The notes beneath the pieces are model-generated. The model saw nothing but the letters and a program-made list of their open reading frames with translations, had not been told where the DNA came from and did no database searches. A stretch of 64,000 bases of DNA, from assembly GCA_016706365.1 (NCBI GenBank), contig JADJJU010000001.1, positions 1 to 64,000 on the forward strand. Direction: 5' to 3'. Both the position numbers and the translations under genes were made by a program. Positions within the stretch are counted from its first letter, which is position 1. Each line of letters begins with the position of its first letter. Shown here one piece after another: positions 31,185 through 41,682 of the stretch. The stretch is from Saprospiraceae bacterium (GTDB taxonomy: Bacteria > Bacteroidota > Bacteroidia > Chitinophagales > Saprospiraceae).

Positions 31185-32042
31185 GTATATTTTGATTTGC
31201 AAACTACTTTGGAATACTCATTCTAAAGTAAGGACTTAAATTTTAAAACATGTTATCTTATTACTTTTCAGTAATATCAGGAGTTAAGTGAGTGCCTTCG
31301 TCTTTTGCAAACTTTAACTTATTCATATTCAAAAGCAGTTTATAAAAAATAATAGAAAGGCCAACTCCGCTTAGTTGCCGGAAATTCTTCTGCTAACAAA
31401 AAAATGTCAGCGACTACAAACTTGCTTTATGAATTGAATGCAAAATACAACATTTTAGGTTATCGGTAAGAAAAATAATGGTTAAATCAAAAGTCCCAAT
31501 TAATTGAGCTGCTCGAACCCGGGCCCCTCCCGACTAAAAATCATATGCTCTGACTGCTACGCTATAAAACCAAGATTGAAGTTCCTTTTCTTGGCCCTAC
31601 CCGGATCGGCAGAATCACATGTTAGAATTTATAAATATATAAAAATTATAATATATAAAATTAATTTATTTACAATAAAAGCATTCTTTATTCAAGTAAA
31701 GGATGACTTTTATATCCATACCTCCTAAATAGGACCTCACGAATTTCTCGTTTTGGAGATTATCTGAGCTAATAAGCGAATGAAAACATTAAGATATTAT
31801 GATGAAATTGTACGCATATATAAATAATAAAAGGATATTATTGCAAAATAAAAAAAATATTTAATTTATATATATTTATATTATTATTAATTTCTTGTAA
31901 TTTCTATATTTTTCAAACGAAGTTTAAACAGTTAATTTTAATTCGATACATTTGTTAAAAGGTGAGAGCATAGGATTATAGGATTCTGTATTTTTTTGTG
32001 AATATTTAGTATAATCATATTTATAACTTAAATTTTTCCAAC
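31185..32042. other. Long gene-free region, AT-rich, with an eroded tRNA-like stretch
   Basis: These 858 bp separate the membrane protein from the tandem-repeat protein. At 31511-31571 the minus strand has a T-arm-like GGGTTCGAGC, a possible anticodon loop TTTTTAG and D-arm-like words. The stems do not pair well and no acceptor stem is present, so at best this is a decayed tRNA fragment. The 31790-31920 part is A/T repeats and probably includes the promoter of the next gene. I see no coding region. Confidence 0.45.
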
Positions 32043-34095
32043 ATGTCAAAATTCTTACTTCAATTCAACTTTTGGAATCCATGGTTTTTGGTTTCGATTC
32101 TTCAGCTGACAATGTTCCACTTTACCTGGAGCCAGTGTGCGAGCATACCGACCCTGACTTGCGGTGAGGCTGTAACTGCCTCAACTACGGGTACCGGGGT
32201 TTGGAGCCCGGGTTCATGTGGATTCACTACTCCGGGCCATGAGCGGATTTACACCTTTACACCAAATGTGACAGGGATGCACACCCTTGTAATCACTGCA
32301 GCAAGTGGTGGTTTTGGTGATTATTTTTACAAACTGGCCTCTGTCGGCTGCAATTCCACCGGTTGGATATGTATTGGTGATGCCACTGGCCCGGAATCGA
32401 ATTCGTTTGGACCACTTACGGCCGGAATGACCTACTATATCCTCTTCGACTCTGAGGTAACCGCAGCTGCATCTCAAACTTTCAGGCTTGACTGTCCACC
32501 GGATTGAGCGAGCTCACCGACCCTGACTTGCGGTAGGATGTAACTGCCCTCAACTACGGGTACCGGGGTTTGGAGCCAGGTTCATGTGGATTCACTACTC
32601 GGGCCATGAGCGGATTTACACCTTTACACCAAATGACAGGATGCCACCCTTGTAATCACTGCAGCAAGTGGTGGTTTTGGTGATTATTTTTACAAACTGG
32701 CTTCTGTCGGCTGCAATTCCACCGGTTGGATATGTATTGGTGATGCCACTGGCCCGGAATCGAATTCGTTTGGACCACTTACGGCCGGAATGACCTACTA
32801 TATCCTCTTCGACTCTGAGGTAACCGCAGCTGCATCTCAAACTTTCAGGCTTGACTGTCCACCGGATTGTGCGAGCTCACCGACCCTGACTTGCGGTGAG
32901 GCTGTAACTGCCTCAACTACGGGTACCGGGGTTTGGAGCCCGGGTTCATGTGGATTCACTACTCCGGGCCATGAGCGGATTTACACCTTTACACCAAATG
33001 TGACAGGGATGCACACCCCTTGTAATCACTGCAGCAAGTGGTGGTTTTGGTGATTATTTTTACAAACTGGCCTCTGTCGGCTGCAATTCCACCGGTTGGT
33101 TATGTATTGGTGATGCCACTGGCCCGGAATCGAATTCGTTTGGACCACTTACGGCCGGAATGCCCTACTATATCCTCTTTGACTCTGAGGTAACCGCAGC
33201 TGCATCTCAAACTTTCAGGCTTGACTGCCCACCGGATTGTGCTCTTCCCTGTGGTTGGAGCGCTGAACCTAATGGAATAAATTGTTCCAATGGGAATAAT
33301 TTTTCATATAATCCCTCATCTCAGACATTCACAGGAACTTCTACTAACTGTTATTATCCTAATCCTTACACCAGTGATGAGCTGGCTTTTGCACAACATG
33401 AACTTTGTGGCAATGGAAGTATCACTGCCCAGGTGACATCTATCACCGGAAGCTTAGGATGGGCAGGTATAACGATGCGGGAGAGTAATATGCCAGGAGC
33501 TAAAAAGGCACAACTGACGACAAATCTGAGTAACTTTAATCGCAGAGAGTTCCGCACCACAACCAATGGGTCAGCTAATCCGCATCAATTCCTAAGTCTA
33601 AACAGATACTGGTTGCGTATCACCCGCAGCGGCAATCAGTTTTCGATAGAGGTATCACCTAATGGCGTAGCCTGGTTTCCTGCGGGGTTTCAAAATATCA
33701 GCATGGCAAGCTGCATAGAAGTTGGACTCGTTATAACCAATAATTCTGTTAATAGTACTGTTTCTGCCACATTTGCCAATGTAAGTGTTATCGGTGTAAT
33801 TCCAGCACCTATTGTCAATTCGCCGGATGATCTGTTAACGATAACAGACTTCAGCATTTATCCTAATCCAAGCAGCGGACGTGTGGAAATTGATTTGAGT
33901 AGTTATTACTACAGAAAAGTACAATTAGAGTTGTATAATCTACAAGGGAAATTGCTTCGATTTATGACTTTAGATGTTGAAAAAGACAAAGAAGAAATCG
34001 ATCTTTCATCTTTTGCAAGTGGTATGTATCTTATCCGGGTGAGCACTGTTGGAATGCCGGACGTAACCAAGAGGGTCGTATTGAACAGTAATTAA
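32043..34095 (+). CDS. T9SS-sorted secreted protein with three tandem 123-residue repeats, frame-broken
   Basis: Starts MSKFLLQFNFWNPW with a signal peptide ending near 'HFTWSQC'. Three repeat units follow (see repeat entry). Each unit reads 'PTLTCGEAVTASTTGTGVW'...'FRLDCPPDC' and resembles a pre-peptidase C-terminal/carbohydrate-binding beta sandwich. Unit 1 ends at a TGA where the others have TGT (Cys); unit 2 has several indels; unit 3 has one extra C. The C-terminal part from about 33160 is intact: a concanavalin-like domain ('ITGSLGWAGITMRES', 'LNRYWLRITRSGNQF') and a T9SS type A sorting domain ('FSIYPNPSSGRVEID'...'FASGMYLIRVSTV'). The breaks cluster in the repeats, so misassembly or read error is likely. 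Function is probably adhesion or glycan binding. Confidence 0.72.
32139..33240 (+). repeat. Three tandem ~369-bp coding repeats
   Basis: Units are 32139-32507 (369 bp), 32508-32870 (363 bp) and 32871-33240 (370 bp). Units 1 and 3 are almost identical at DNA level. Unit 2 differs mainly by single-base losses. Such identity means either very recent duplication, gene conversion, or an assembly that stretched or compressed a repeat. Each unit encodes 123 residues when intact. Confidence 0.9.
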
Positions 34096-34120
34096 TAAAA
34101 CAATAAAATCAATCATTAAA

Positions 34121-34155
34121 GGCAGCCGGGACAATAATTTCGGCTGTTTTTTTTT
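34121..34155 (+). terminator. Intrinsic terminator of the repeat-protein gene
   Basis: CAGCCG (34123-34128) and CGGCTG (34141-34146) pair across a 12-nt loop and are followed by a run of T, about 25 bp past the stop at 34095. Confidence 0.85.
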
Positions 34156-34250
34156 GTGATCTCGCTGGGGCTAAGCGAGGGAACTTTGTAAGCTTCTCAC
34201 GATAAACTTCCCGTTCAGCGGTGCAGCATTCCCAGGGGCTATTCTACAAT

Positions 34251-34280
34251 AAAAAAATGCCCCTCATTTCTGTGAGGCTT
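34251..34280 (-). terminator. Probable terminator of the tRNA-Lys gene
   Basis: On the minus strand, GCCTCA and TGAGG pair around a short loop and run into TTTTTTT. The plus-strand sequence immediately to the right (34289-34305) is a copy of the tRNA-Lys 3' end, so this terminator belongs to the tRNA gene. It is now separated from it by the suspect 1-kb insert. Confidence 0.6.
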
Positions 34281-34305
34281 CTTTTCAGTGATCCCGCTGG
34301 GGCTC

Positions 34306-35273
<968 letters not shown>

Positions 35274-35346
35274 GTGTCCCGCTGGGGCTCGAACCCAGGA
35301 CCCCATCATTAAAAGTGATGTGCTCTACCAACTGAGCTACGGAATC
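35274..35346 (-). tRNA. tRNA-Lys (anticodon UUU)
   Basis: The minus strand gives a 73-nt cloverleaf. The acceptor 5' strand is GATTCCG, the D-arm GCTC/GAGC encloses AGTTGGTA, the anticodon arm CATCA-CTTTTAA-TGATG gives anticodon TTT, and the T-arm is CTGGG-TTCGAGC-CCCAG. The 3' acceptor strand as written (CGGGACA) mispairs at two positions. The duplicate 3' end at 34289-34305 reads CGGGATC, which pairs perfectly with GATTCCG, so the 3' end here carries read errors from the adjoining bad region. Confidence 0.93.
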
Positions 35347-35521
35347 ATAGCAATCTTCAAATTGCGGTGCAAATATAGAAATATATTTTATTCTGATACC
35401 TATCTACCAAAACAAATGTCTTATTTTTTATTCAAGACATTGATTGTCAAATTATTATAAGAGACAATCTCTCGAGATTAATCTTCCGATAAGGAGTCAA
35501 GTTGATTGATCCCGGATCAGA

Positions 35522-36442
35522 TCAATTATTTCCTACCTGGAAATAATGCCCCTCCAGGGCCAGTTGGCTTTCAGGGAAAATCGCCTTCGCTTCACTCAGC
35601 AAACCGCTCAAATCCCTGTAACGGGAAGAGAAATGCCCCAGCAGCAATTTTTTCACTCCTGCGATTGAAGCAATTTCTGCCGCTTCAGCCGAGGTACTGT
35701 GCATTCTTTCCCTTGCCTGTGTCTTTAATTCACTCATGAATGTTGCTTCATGATATAACAAATCAACTCCTTTAATAAATGGCAGAAGGCCAGGATCGTA
35801 AATTGTATCCGAACAAAACGCATAACTCCGCGTCAGTGGCGGATCTTCTGTCAAAATATTGTTAGGAATGATTTCTCCACCCGCTGTTGTAAAATCCTTG
35901 CCTTGTTTGATACCTGGTATATCTTCATGACTGATCTTATAAACAGGAATCAGCTCAGATTTGAATTTGCGCAATCTGAGCTTTTCTTCAAAACGATATC
36001 CGGCTGTAGGCACTCTGTGTTTGAGGGGGAATGAATGCACAGCCAATTCATCATTTTCATAAATTAACTGCGGTAATTCAGTATCGAACTCATGAATTAG
36101 AAGCTCATAATTGATGTGTGCATAGGAAATCTCGAGGCTGGTCTCTACAAATCTGCGCAATCCTGCCGGACCAAATATTAGAAGCCTGGATGTCCGGCCA
36201 TTAAGATTAATTGAGTTGATTAAGCCCGGGAGCCCAAAAACGTGATCACCATGCAAATGACTTATAAAAATAACCTCCAGGCGGCTTCTCTTTACTTTGA
36301 AATCATTGAATCTTTTCTGCGTCCCTTCTCCACAATCAATAAGAAACAGACGATCATGGTGATGAACGATCTGGGAGGTAGGATTTCGGTCAAAAGCAGG
36401 CAAAGCTGCATTACTCCCTAAAATAAGGATTTCAAAATGCAT
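35522..36442 (-). CDS. rnz: Ribonuclease Z (tRNA 3'-endonuclease)
   Basis: The intact protein has 306 residues, the normal size for bacterial RNase Z. The metallo-beta-lactamase signature is 'FISHLHGDHVFGLPGLI' (HxHxDH). Further ligand motifs are 'AFCSDTIYD', 'HEATFM' and 'LLLGHFSSRY', and the N-terminus 'EILILGSNAALP' is family-typical. The enzyme cleaves tRNA precursors after the discriminator base, which suits tRNAs whose CCA is not encoded, like the tRNA-Lys next door. It starts 5 bp after a STAS-domain gene on the same strand, so the two are co-transcribed. Confidence 0.96.
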   Translation of the reverse strand: MHFEILILGSNAALPAFDRNPTSQIVHHHDRLFLIDCGEGTQKRFNDFKVKRSRLEVIFISHLHGDHVFGLPGLINSINLNGRTSRLLIFGPAGLRRFVETSLEISYAHINYELLIHEFDTELPQLIYENDELAVHSFPLKHRVPTAGYRFEEKLRLRKFKSELIPVYKISHEDIPGIKQGKDFTTAGGEIIPNNILTEDPPLTRSYAFCSDTIYDPGLLPFIKGVDLLYHEATFMSELKTQARERMHSTSAEAAEIASIAGVKKLLLGHFSSRYRDLSGLLSEAKAIFPESQLALEGHYFQVGNN

Positions 36443-36447
36443 AATAG

Positions 36448-36822
36448 TTATTCTCCCGCATTCATGTCACGCTCTATCTCTTCCATATGGATTAATCCAA
36501 CCGCTTCCTCCATTGAAGAGACAATAGAAAGTACCGTATCTAATTTTGAAATTTCAATCAATTTCTTCACCATCGGACTCTCGATTCCGGTTACCACAAA
36601 ACTACCGGAGTCCTTCCACATCCTGTTACCTGTCAAAATAGCACTTAAACCTGACGAATCGACATACTTTACTTTTGATAGATCAACTACCAGATTATTT
36701 ATTCCTTCATTTTTCAATATTAACAAATCAGATTTTAAATCCGGCGCAATTAAAGAATTCAAATTCTCCTCATCCAGGGTTAAAACACTGAGTTTTTCTC
36801 TTTTGTCAATTGTGTATTTCAT
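36448..36822 (-). CDS. STAS domain protein (anti-sigma factor antagonist-like)
   Basis: The 124-residue product is a single STAS domain: 'VLTLDEENLNSLIAPDLKSD', then 'NLVVDLSKVKYVDSSGLSAI' with the conserved Asp-Ser-Ser phosphorylation segment, and 'FVVTGIESPMVKKLIEISKL'. This fits SpoIIAA/RsbV-like anti-anti-sigma factors. No cognate kinase or sigma factor is adjacent. A STAS gene directly upstream of rnz with 5-bp spacing is a common arrangement in Bacteroidota, to my knowledge; I cannot verify how conserved it is. Confidence 0.9.
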   Translation of the reverse strand: MKYTIDKREKLSVLTLDEENLNSLIAPDLKSDLLILKNEGINNLVVDLSKVKYVDSSGLSAILTGNRMWKDSGSFVVTGIESPMVKKLIEISKLDTVLSIVSSMEEAVGLIHMEEIERDMNAGE

Positions 36823-37419
36823 TTGTTCCTTTTTACAATTAAATCCTGTATATCAATAAATTATGCTACTTAATAAATTCAATATGATTATGCGCTTTTT
36901 TAAGTTGACACACAATCAAAATCTGTATTCATTCTCTGTGAAATGATACCGAATCTTATCCACTCCTGCATTTCAGGAATTTTATGAAAAATAGATCAAA
37001 AAGACTTCAGGATAAGGATATTATCTTGCTCATATACAAAATATCCGGTCGAATTATCTTATGACCTATCTACCTTACTTCTGTTATTTTTTGATCTTCA
37101 ATCAACTGAATATCAAAATAATAAATAGTTAGGTCAGGTTTTCATCCGGCAAATTTAATCATTATTTGGTCTATAAACTCCATCTGCATTCTTTAAGTGG
37201 CAATTAAACTATTAACTTTGAAGCTATATTAATGTTTTGTTAATTAATAATTAGTATTCAGCCGATCATCGCAGGCAATCGTTTAGGTTATATAGTCAGA
37301 AGAAAGCTTCTTGAAATACTTAGGCACAGTTTTTTCGTATAATAATTGCTCAGATATAGTGCAATTAATTGTACATATTTTAACTTTACGTAATACATCA
37401 AATTAAGGAGGACCTGAAC
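36823..37419. other. Divergent intergenic region between STAS-rnz and clpC
   Basis: These 597 bp are AT-rich and must contain promoters for both directions. A purine-rich AAGGAGG lies at 37405-37411, 8 bp before the clpC ATG, an unusually strong Shine-Dalgarno-like site for a Bacteroidota gene. I see no small ORF with support, no tRNA and no repeat. Confidence 0.5.
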
Positions 37420-39956
37420 ATGAACAAAAAGTTCTCACCGGAAGTCAAGAAAATTATCTCCGTTAGTCGCGATGAAGCTATCCGTCTTGGTCATGATTAT
37501 ATTGGCACCGAACATCTATTACTTGGAATTATCCAGGATAGATCAAGCCTTGCTTGTAAAGTTTTGGAGGCACTTGATGTCGACTTTGATGATTTAAAAG
37601 CATATGTCGAAGATTCAATTGGCAAGTCCAGAAAGATCAGGCAAATTTTAATGTAGGAAGTTTACCACTTGACAAACACGCTGAAAAAGTGCTGAAAGTG
37701 ACCTTCCTGGAAGCAAAAGTGTTCAAAAACGACGAAATCAGTCCAGAACACCTTATGCTTTCGATTCTCAAGCATACCGACAATCTTGCATGCAAGATTA
37801 TGAAAAAATACAGCGTAGACTACGAAACATATAAAAATGAACTAGACTACATGTCTGATGCCAATGAGAATTTCATCGAAGATATCTCGGCATCCAGCTC
37901 TTCTGAGTCAGATCTTCCTATGGAGGAAGAATCATCAGAAAGATATGCCCGTCGAGGTGCAACCAAATCCAGAACCCCGGTTCTTGATAATTTTGGAAGA
38001 GATGTAACTCGTCTGGCTGAAGAAGGAAAACTGGATCCCATTATAGGTCGTGAAAACGAAATCGAAAGGGTATCTCAGATTCTTAGCCGTCGCAAGAAAA
38101 ACAATCCAATCCTTATAGGAGAGCCAGGTGTGGGTAAAACCGCCATCGTGGAAGGACTTGCTTTGCGAATCATTAAAAAGAAAGTTTCCAGAACGCTTTT
38201 CAACAAACGTATTGTAATGCTGGATCTGGCTGCACTCGTTGCCGGAACCAAGTATCGTGGTCAGTTTGAAGAACGTATTAAGGCGATCATGAATGAATTG
38301 GAGAAGAGCAGAGATGTTATTCTTTTCATTGATGAGATTCACACTATAGTCGGAGCAGGTGGAGCAACCGGATCACTGGATGCATCCAATATATTCAAGC
38401 CGGCTCTTGCCAGGGGAGAATTACAATGTATTGGTGCTTCGACACTGGATGAATACAGACAATATATTGAGAAAGATGGCGCATTAGACAGAAGATTCCA
38501 GAAGGTATTGGTAGAACCACCTTCCGCAGAAGAAGCTGTTCATATTTTAAACAATATCAAATCCAAATACGAGGACTTTCATAATGTGAAGTACACGGAT
38601 GCTGCTATCAAATCTTGCGTTAAACTTTCTGACAGATATATCTCTGACCGTTTCCTACCGGATAAGGCCATCGATGTACTTGATGAAGTAGGTGCAAGAG
38701 TGCATTTGAAAAACATCCATGTTCCTAAACATATTGAGGAGCTTGAAAAACGTATTGAGGAGTTGAAAGACCTTAAAAATCAGGCTGTCAAAAATCAGCA
38801 ATACGAACGTGCTGCTGATCTGAGAGATGATGAGTCCAAGCTATCCCGCAACCTGGAAGATGAAAAAGTCAAATGGGAAGAAGAAGCAAAAACCCGCAGA
38901 TATCCTGTAGATGAGGACGATATTGCTGAAGTGGTTTCTATGATGACTGGTATTCCTGTGAGCAAAGTGGCCCAAAGTGAAAATAATAAATTGGTTCACA
39001 TGGGTGATGACCTTCAAAAGGTAATCATTGGTCAGGATGAAGCAATTAAGAAAGTCACCAAAGCCATACAAAGGAATAGAATTGGTCTAAAGGATCCTAA
39101 AAAACCTATTGGTTCATTCATATTTTTAGGACCGACAGGTGTAGGGAAGACGGAGCTGGCAAAAGCTTTGGCAAAATACATCTTTGACTCAGAGGATGCA
39201 TTGATCAGAATTGATATGACTGAATATATGGAGAAATTCTCTCTCAGTCGTCTGATTGGAGCGCCTCCGGGATATGTAGGATATGAAGAAGGTGGACAGC
39301 TTACAGAAAAAGTACGCCGTAAGCCATATTCTGTAATTCTTTTGGATGAGATTGAAAAAGCTCACCCGGATATCTACAATATTTTATTGCAGGTATTAGA
39401 TGATGGCCAGTTGACAGACGGACTCGGCAGAAAAGTCGATTTCAAAAACTGTATGATCATCATGACTTCCAATATTGGTGTAAGACAATTGAAAGATTTC
39501 GGACAAGGTGTTGGATTTGCAACTAAATCCAGACAGGATAATTCTGAGGAATTTTCAAAGTCAGTGATTCAGAATGCATTGAAGAGAACTTTTTCGCCGG
39601 AATTCCTTAACAGGATTGACGATGTGGTGATATTCAATGCCCTGGGTCAGGATGAAATTTTCAAAATTATCGATATTACATTGCAGGATCTGATGAAGCG
39701 TCTGAGAAACATGAACTACAGTCTTTTACTTTCTGATGATGCAAAGAAATTTGTAGCTGAGAAAGGATTTGACCCTCAGTTTGGTGCCAGACCTTTACAC
39801 AGAGCCATTCAGAAGTACATCGAAGATCCTTTGGCTGAATTCATATTGAATGAAAGTCCCGGAGAAGGAAGTACATTCCAAGCGAACCTCAATGAAGCAA
39901 AAGACGGTCTAAATATCTCTTTTGCAACTGAGGTGAAGAGCGATGTAGAAGATTAA
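37420..39956 (+). CDS. clpC: ClpC-type AAA+ unfoldase of the Clp protease (one frameshift)
   Basis: Joined length is about 845 residues. A Clp N-domain ('FSPEVKKIISVSRDEAIRLG', 'IGTEHLLLGII') opens the protein. One missing A at about 37642-37644 breaks 'IRQNFNVGSLPLDKHAEKVL'. Afterwards come AAA-1 with Walker A 'GEPGVGKT' and 'ILFIDEIHTIVGAG', a UVR-like middle segment ('AVKNQQYERAADLRDDE'), AAA-2 with 'GPTGVGKTELAKALA', 'VILLDEIEKAHPDIYN' and arginine-finger region 'FSPEFLNRIDD', and a D2-small domain. It partners ClpP in protein quality control. Because clpC is rarely dispensable, the break is almost certainly a sequencing error. Confidence 0.96.
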
Positions 39957-39977
39957 TATTTTTGAATCATACAATAT

Positions 39978-40013
39978 AAAAGTACACCGAATGTAGATAT
40001 TTGGTGTACTTTT
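39978..40013 (+). terminator. Strong hairpin downstream of clpC
   Basis: AAAAGTACACC (39978-39988) and GGTGTACTTTT (40003-40013) are perfect 11-bp complements with a 14-nt loop, 22 bp after the clpC stop. This is a good bidirectional-type terminator. Confidence 0.8.
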
Positions 40014-40026
40014 ATGTTTTAGAAGC

Positions 40027-40054
40027 ATAAAGACTGCCGGATGGTGGTCTTTAT
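40027..40054 (+). promoter_or_regulatory. Hairpin in the infC leader
   Basis: ATAAAGAC (40027-40034) and GTCTTTAT (40047-40054) form an 8-bp stem upstream of infC. It may be a second terminator arm for clpC or part of the infC-rpmI-rplT leader, whose expression is autoregulated by L20 or IF3 in other bacteria. Confidence 0.4.
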
Positions 40055-40087
40055 ACGTTTATATAATTATTTATTCAGTTAAAATTT

Positions 40088-40678
40088 TTGCGTTTGGGTA
40101 AACAGAGAAGTTTCGTTAGACAGGAAAGTGAAAAAAATCTATTCCGTATCAACGAACAAATCAAATTGCCATCTATCCGCCTCGTCGGAGAAGATATGGA
40201 ACAAATCAGTCTGGCAGCTGGTAAAGAGATCGAGCCGGGTGTATATTCAACCAGATTAGTTCTGGAATGGGCCAACACACTTGGATTGGATTTGGTTGAA
40301 ATATCACCGAATGCTGATCCTCCGGTATGTAAGATCATTGATTACAACAAGTTTCTTTATAATAAGAAGAAGCGGGAAAAGGAAATCAAGGCCAAAGCTG
40401 TCAAGACGGTCATCAAGGAAATCCGTTTCGGACCCAATACAGATGATCACGATTTTGAGTTCAAAGTCCGCCACGCAAAAGAATTTCTTGAAGAAGGCTC
40501 CAAAGTCAAAGCTTATGTTCAATTTAAAGGTCGTTCCATTGTCTTCAATGACAGAGGAGAATTGCTTTTACTGAAATTTATCAAAGAGCTGGATGAATTG
40601 GGTGCAGCTGAGGCTTTACCCAAGCTGGAAGGCAGACGTATGTTTGTGATGATAGCCCCGAAGAAGAAGAAATCTTAA
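40088..40678 (+). CDS. infC: Translation initiation factor IF-3
   Basis: The 196-residue protein has the IF3 N-domain ('RINEQIKLPSIRLVGEDMEQ' region), a basic linker ('KKREKEIKAKAVKTVIKEI') and the C-domain ('IRFGPNTDDHDFEFKVRHA', 'FLEEGSKVKAYVQFKGR'). It binds the 30S subunit and checks start-codon pairing. The start is not ATG: TTG at 40088 is the best fit, with an in-frame ATT at 40073 as an alternative. Rare start codons in infC are a known device for autoregulation by IF3 itself. Followed by rpmI and rplT, the classic IF3-L35-L20 operon. Confidence 0.97.
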   Translation: MRLGKQRSFVRQESEKNLFRINEQIKLPSIRLVGEDMEQISLAAGKEIEPGVYSTRLVLEWANTLGLDLVEISPNADPPVCKIIDYNKFLYNKKKREKEIKAKAVKTVIKEIRFGPNTDDHDFEFKVRHAKEFLEEGSKVKAYVQFKGRSIVFNDRGELLLLKFIKELDELGAAEALPKLEGRRMFVMIAPKKKKS

Positions 40679-40700
40679 AATATTTAGCTTGAAAAGCTTT

Positions 40701-40738
40701 GCGAGCGTGAATAATTGTATATTTGCGCTCGCTTTTTT
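40701..40738 (+). terminator. Intrinsic terminator/attenuator between infC and rpmI
   Basis: GCGAGCG (40701-40707) pairs with CGCTCGC (40726-40732) across an 18-nt loop and is followed by TTTTTT. It sits inside the infC-rpmI-rplT operon, 22 bp after infC, so it probably reduces read-through or acts as an attenuator for the ribosomal protein genes. Confidence 0.7.
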
Positions 40739-40764
40739 ATTTAACCGGTTTAGAACTAATAGTC

Positions 40765-40960
40765 ATGCCAAAAATTAAAACACATTCCAGCGCAAAAAAC
40801 GCTTCAAGATCACGGATCAGGAAAAGTTAAGCGTTTTTCTGCCAACACTTCGCACATGATGCGTAACAAAAGCAAGAAAGCAAAGCGTCACCTAAGAGGT
40901 TCATCTCTGGTATGCAAAGCTGAAGAGAAGAGAGTAAAAACTTTACTCGGAGTCGGATAA
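40765..40960 (+). CDS. rpmI: 50S ribosomal protein L35 (two single-base losses)
   Basis: Reading from ATG 40765 gives MPKIKTHSSAKN and then a premature stop. Restoring one A in the A-run at 40794-40799 and one G at 40814-40815 yields the full 65-residue L35: 'KTHSSAKKRFKITGSGKVKR', 'FSANTSHMMRNKSKKAKRHL', ending 'KTLLGVG'. The gene lies between infC and rplT, as in most bacteria. L35 is a core protein of the large ribosomal subunit. Two indels within 20 bp of a gene that is near-universally retained show that the sequence, not the gene, is at fault. Confidence 0.95.
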
Positions 40961-40979
40961 TCAATATTTTTTTAACGAG

Positions 40980-41016
40980 GATACAGGATTAAAGTACAAA
41001 AATTTGTCCCTGTATC
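40980..41016 (+). promoter_or_regulatory. Hairpin in the rpmI-rplT spacer
   Basis: GATACAGG (40980-40987) and CCTGTATC (41009-41016) form a perfect 8-bp stem with a 21-nt loop, 20 bp upstream of the rplT start. It could be an RNA-processing or translational control element; the lack of a T-run argues against a terminator. Confidence 0.45.
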
Positions 41017-41035
41017 GAACTAAAACACTTCTAAT

Positions 41036-41380
41036 ATGCCTCGTTCAGTAAATCACGTAGCGTCGAGAAAAAGACGCAAAAAGATTCTTAAAGCCGCCAG
41101 AGGTTACTTTGGTGCAAGATCAAAAGTTTATACAGTAGCAAAGAATGCCCTGGATCGCGCCATGGTATTTTCATACAGAGACAGACGCGCTAAGAAACGC
41201 GCATTCCGCAGATTATGGATAGCCCGTATCAATGCAGCTACCAGGATGGAAGGTCTCTCCTACTCAAGATTTATGCACGCACTTAAGACTAATGATATCA
41301 ACCTTAACCGTAAGGTTTTGGCTGATTTAGCAATGAATAATGCTGCAGCTTTCAAAGCTGTTGTAGATAAAGTTAAATAA
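41036..41380 (+). CDS. rplT: 50S ribosomal protein L20
   Basis: The 114-residue protein starts MPRSVNHVASRKRRKKILKA and contains the typical 'YRDRRAKKRAFRRLWIARIN' and 'GLSYSRFMHALK' segments of L20. It binds 23S rRNA early in 50S assembly and in many bacteria represses its own operon. Last gene of the IF3-L35-L20 unit, followed by a clear terminator. Confidence 0.98.
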   Translation: MPRSVNHVASRKRRKKILKAARGYFGARSKVYTVAKNALDRAMVFSYRDRRAKKRAFRRLWIARINAATRMEGLSYSRFMHALKTNDINLNRKVLADLAMNNAAAFKAVVDKVK

Positions 41381-41408
41381 GACAGCAGGAAAAACTATCA
41401 ATTTTTAG

Positions 41409-41442
41409 AAAGCCGGAGGAGAAATTCTTCGGCTTTTTTTTG
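41409..41442 (+). terminator. Intrinsic terminator after rplT
   Basis: AAGCCG and CGGCTT pair with an interior AG/CT continuation and run into TTTTTTTT, about 30 bp past the rplT stop. Confidence 0.9.
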
Positions 41443-41521
41443 ATGGAAAATTGAATAGCCTTGAAGTGATTAACCATTTTACCTAACTTGATTTTAAAGA
41501 TCAATCACAAAGCTGAATTGG

Positions 41522-41577
41522 CGGGAATAATTCCCGGAGTGGCAAAATCTTTGTAGCCCCGGGTACAACCCGGGTAG
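41522..41577 (+). repeat. Dispersed repeat, copy 1, with CCCGGG palindrome
   Basis: The core gagtggcaaaatctttgta (41537-41555) followed by a CCCGGGT/ACCCGGG-type hairpin recurs in inverted orientation at 51241-51296. The left flank (aataatt...gagtggc) is also shared. Otherwise the 302 bp between rplT and the DUF4442 gene hold no gene. Confidence 0.65.
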
Positions 41578-41682
41578 AGGAAATTAGTACCAATGTTTTG
41601 GCGTTTTTTTTGCCAATCAGCAAAAATAATGACAAAACAAGAAGCGCCGGAATCTGTCGAACTTACGTTAATTCACTTCCTC

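Noticed and set aside
31511..31571. tRNA-like sequence on the minus strand (GGGTTCGAGC and a TTTTTAG loop)
   Set aside because: The anticodon stem pairs only partly, and the D and acceptor stems are absent. At most a decayed fragment, so not called as a tRNA.
32139..33240. CRISPR-like array
   Set aside because: The repeats are 369 bp, contiguous and protein-coding, with no spacers and no cas genes.
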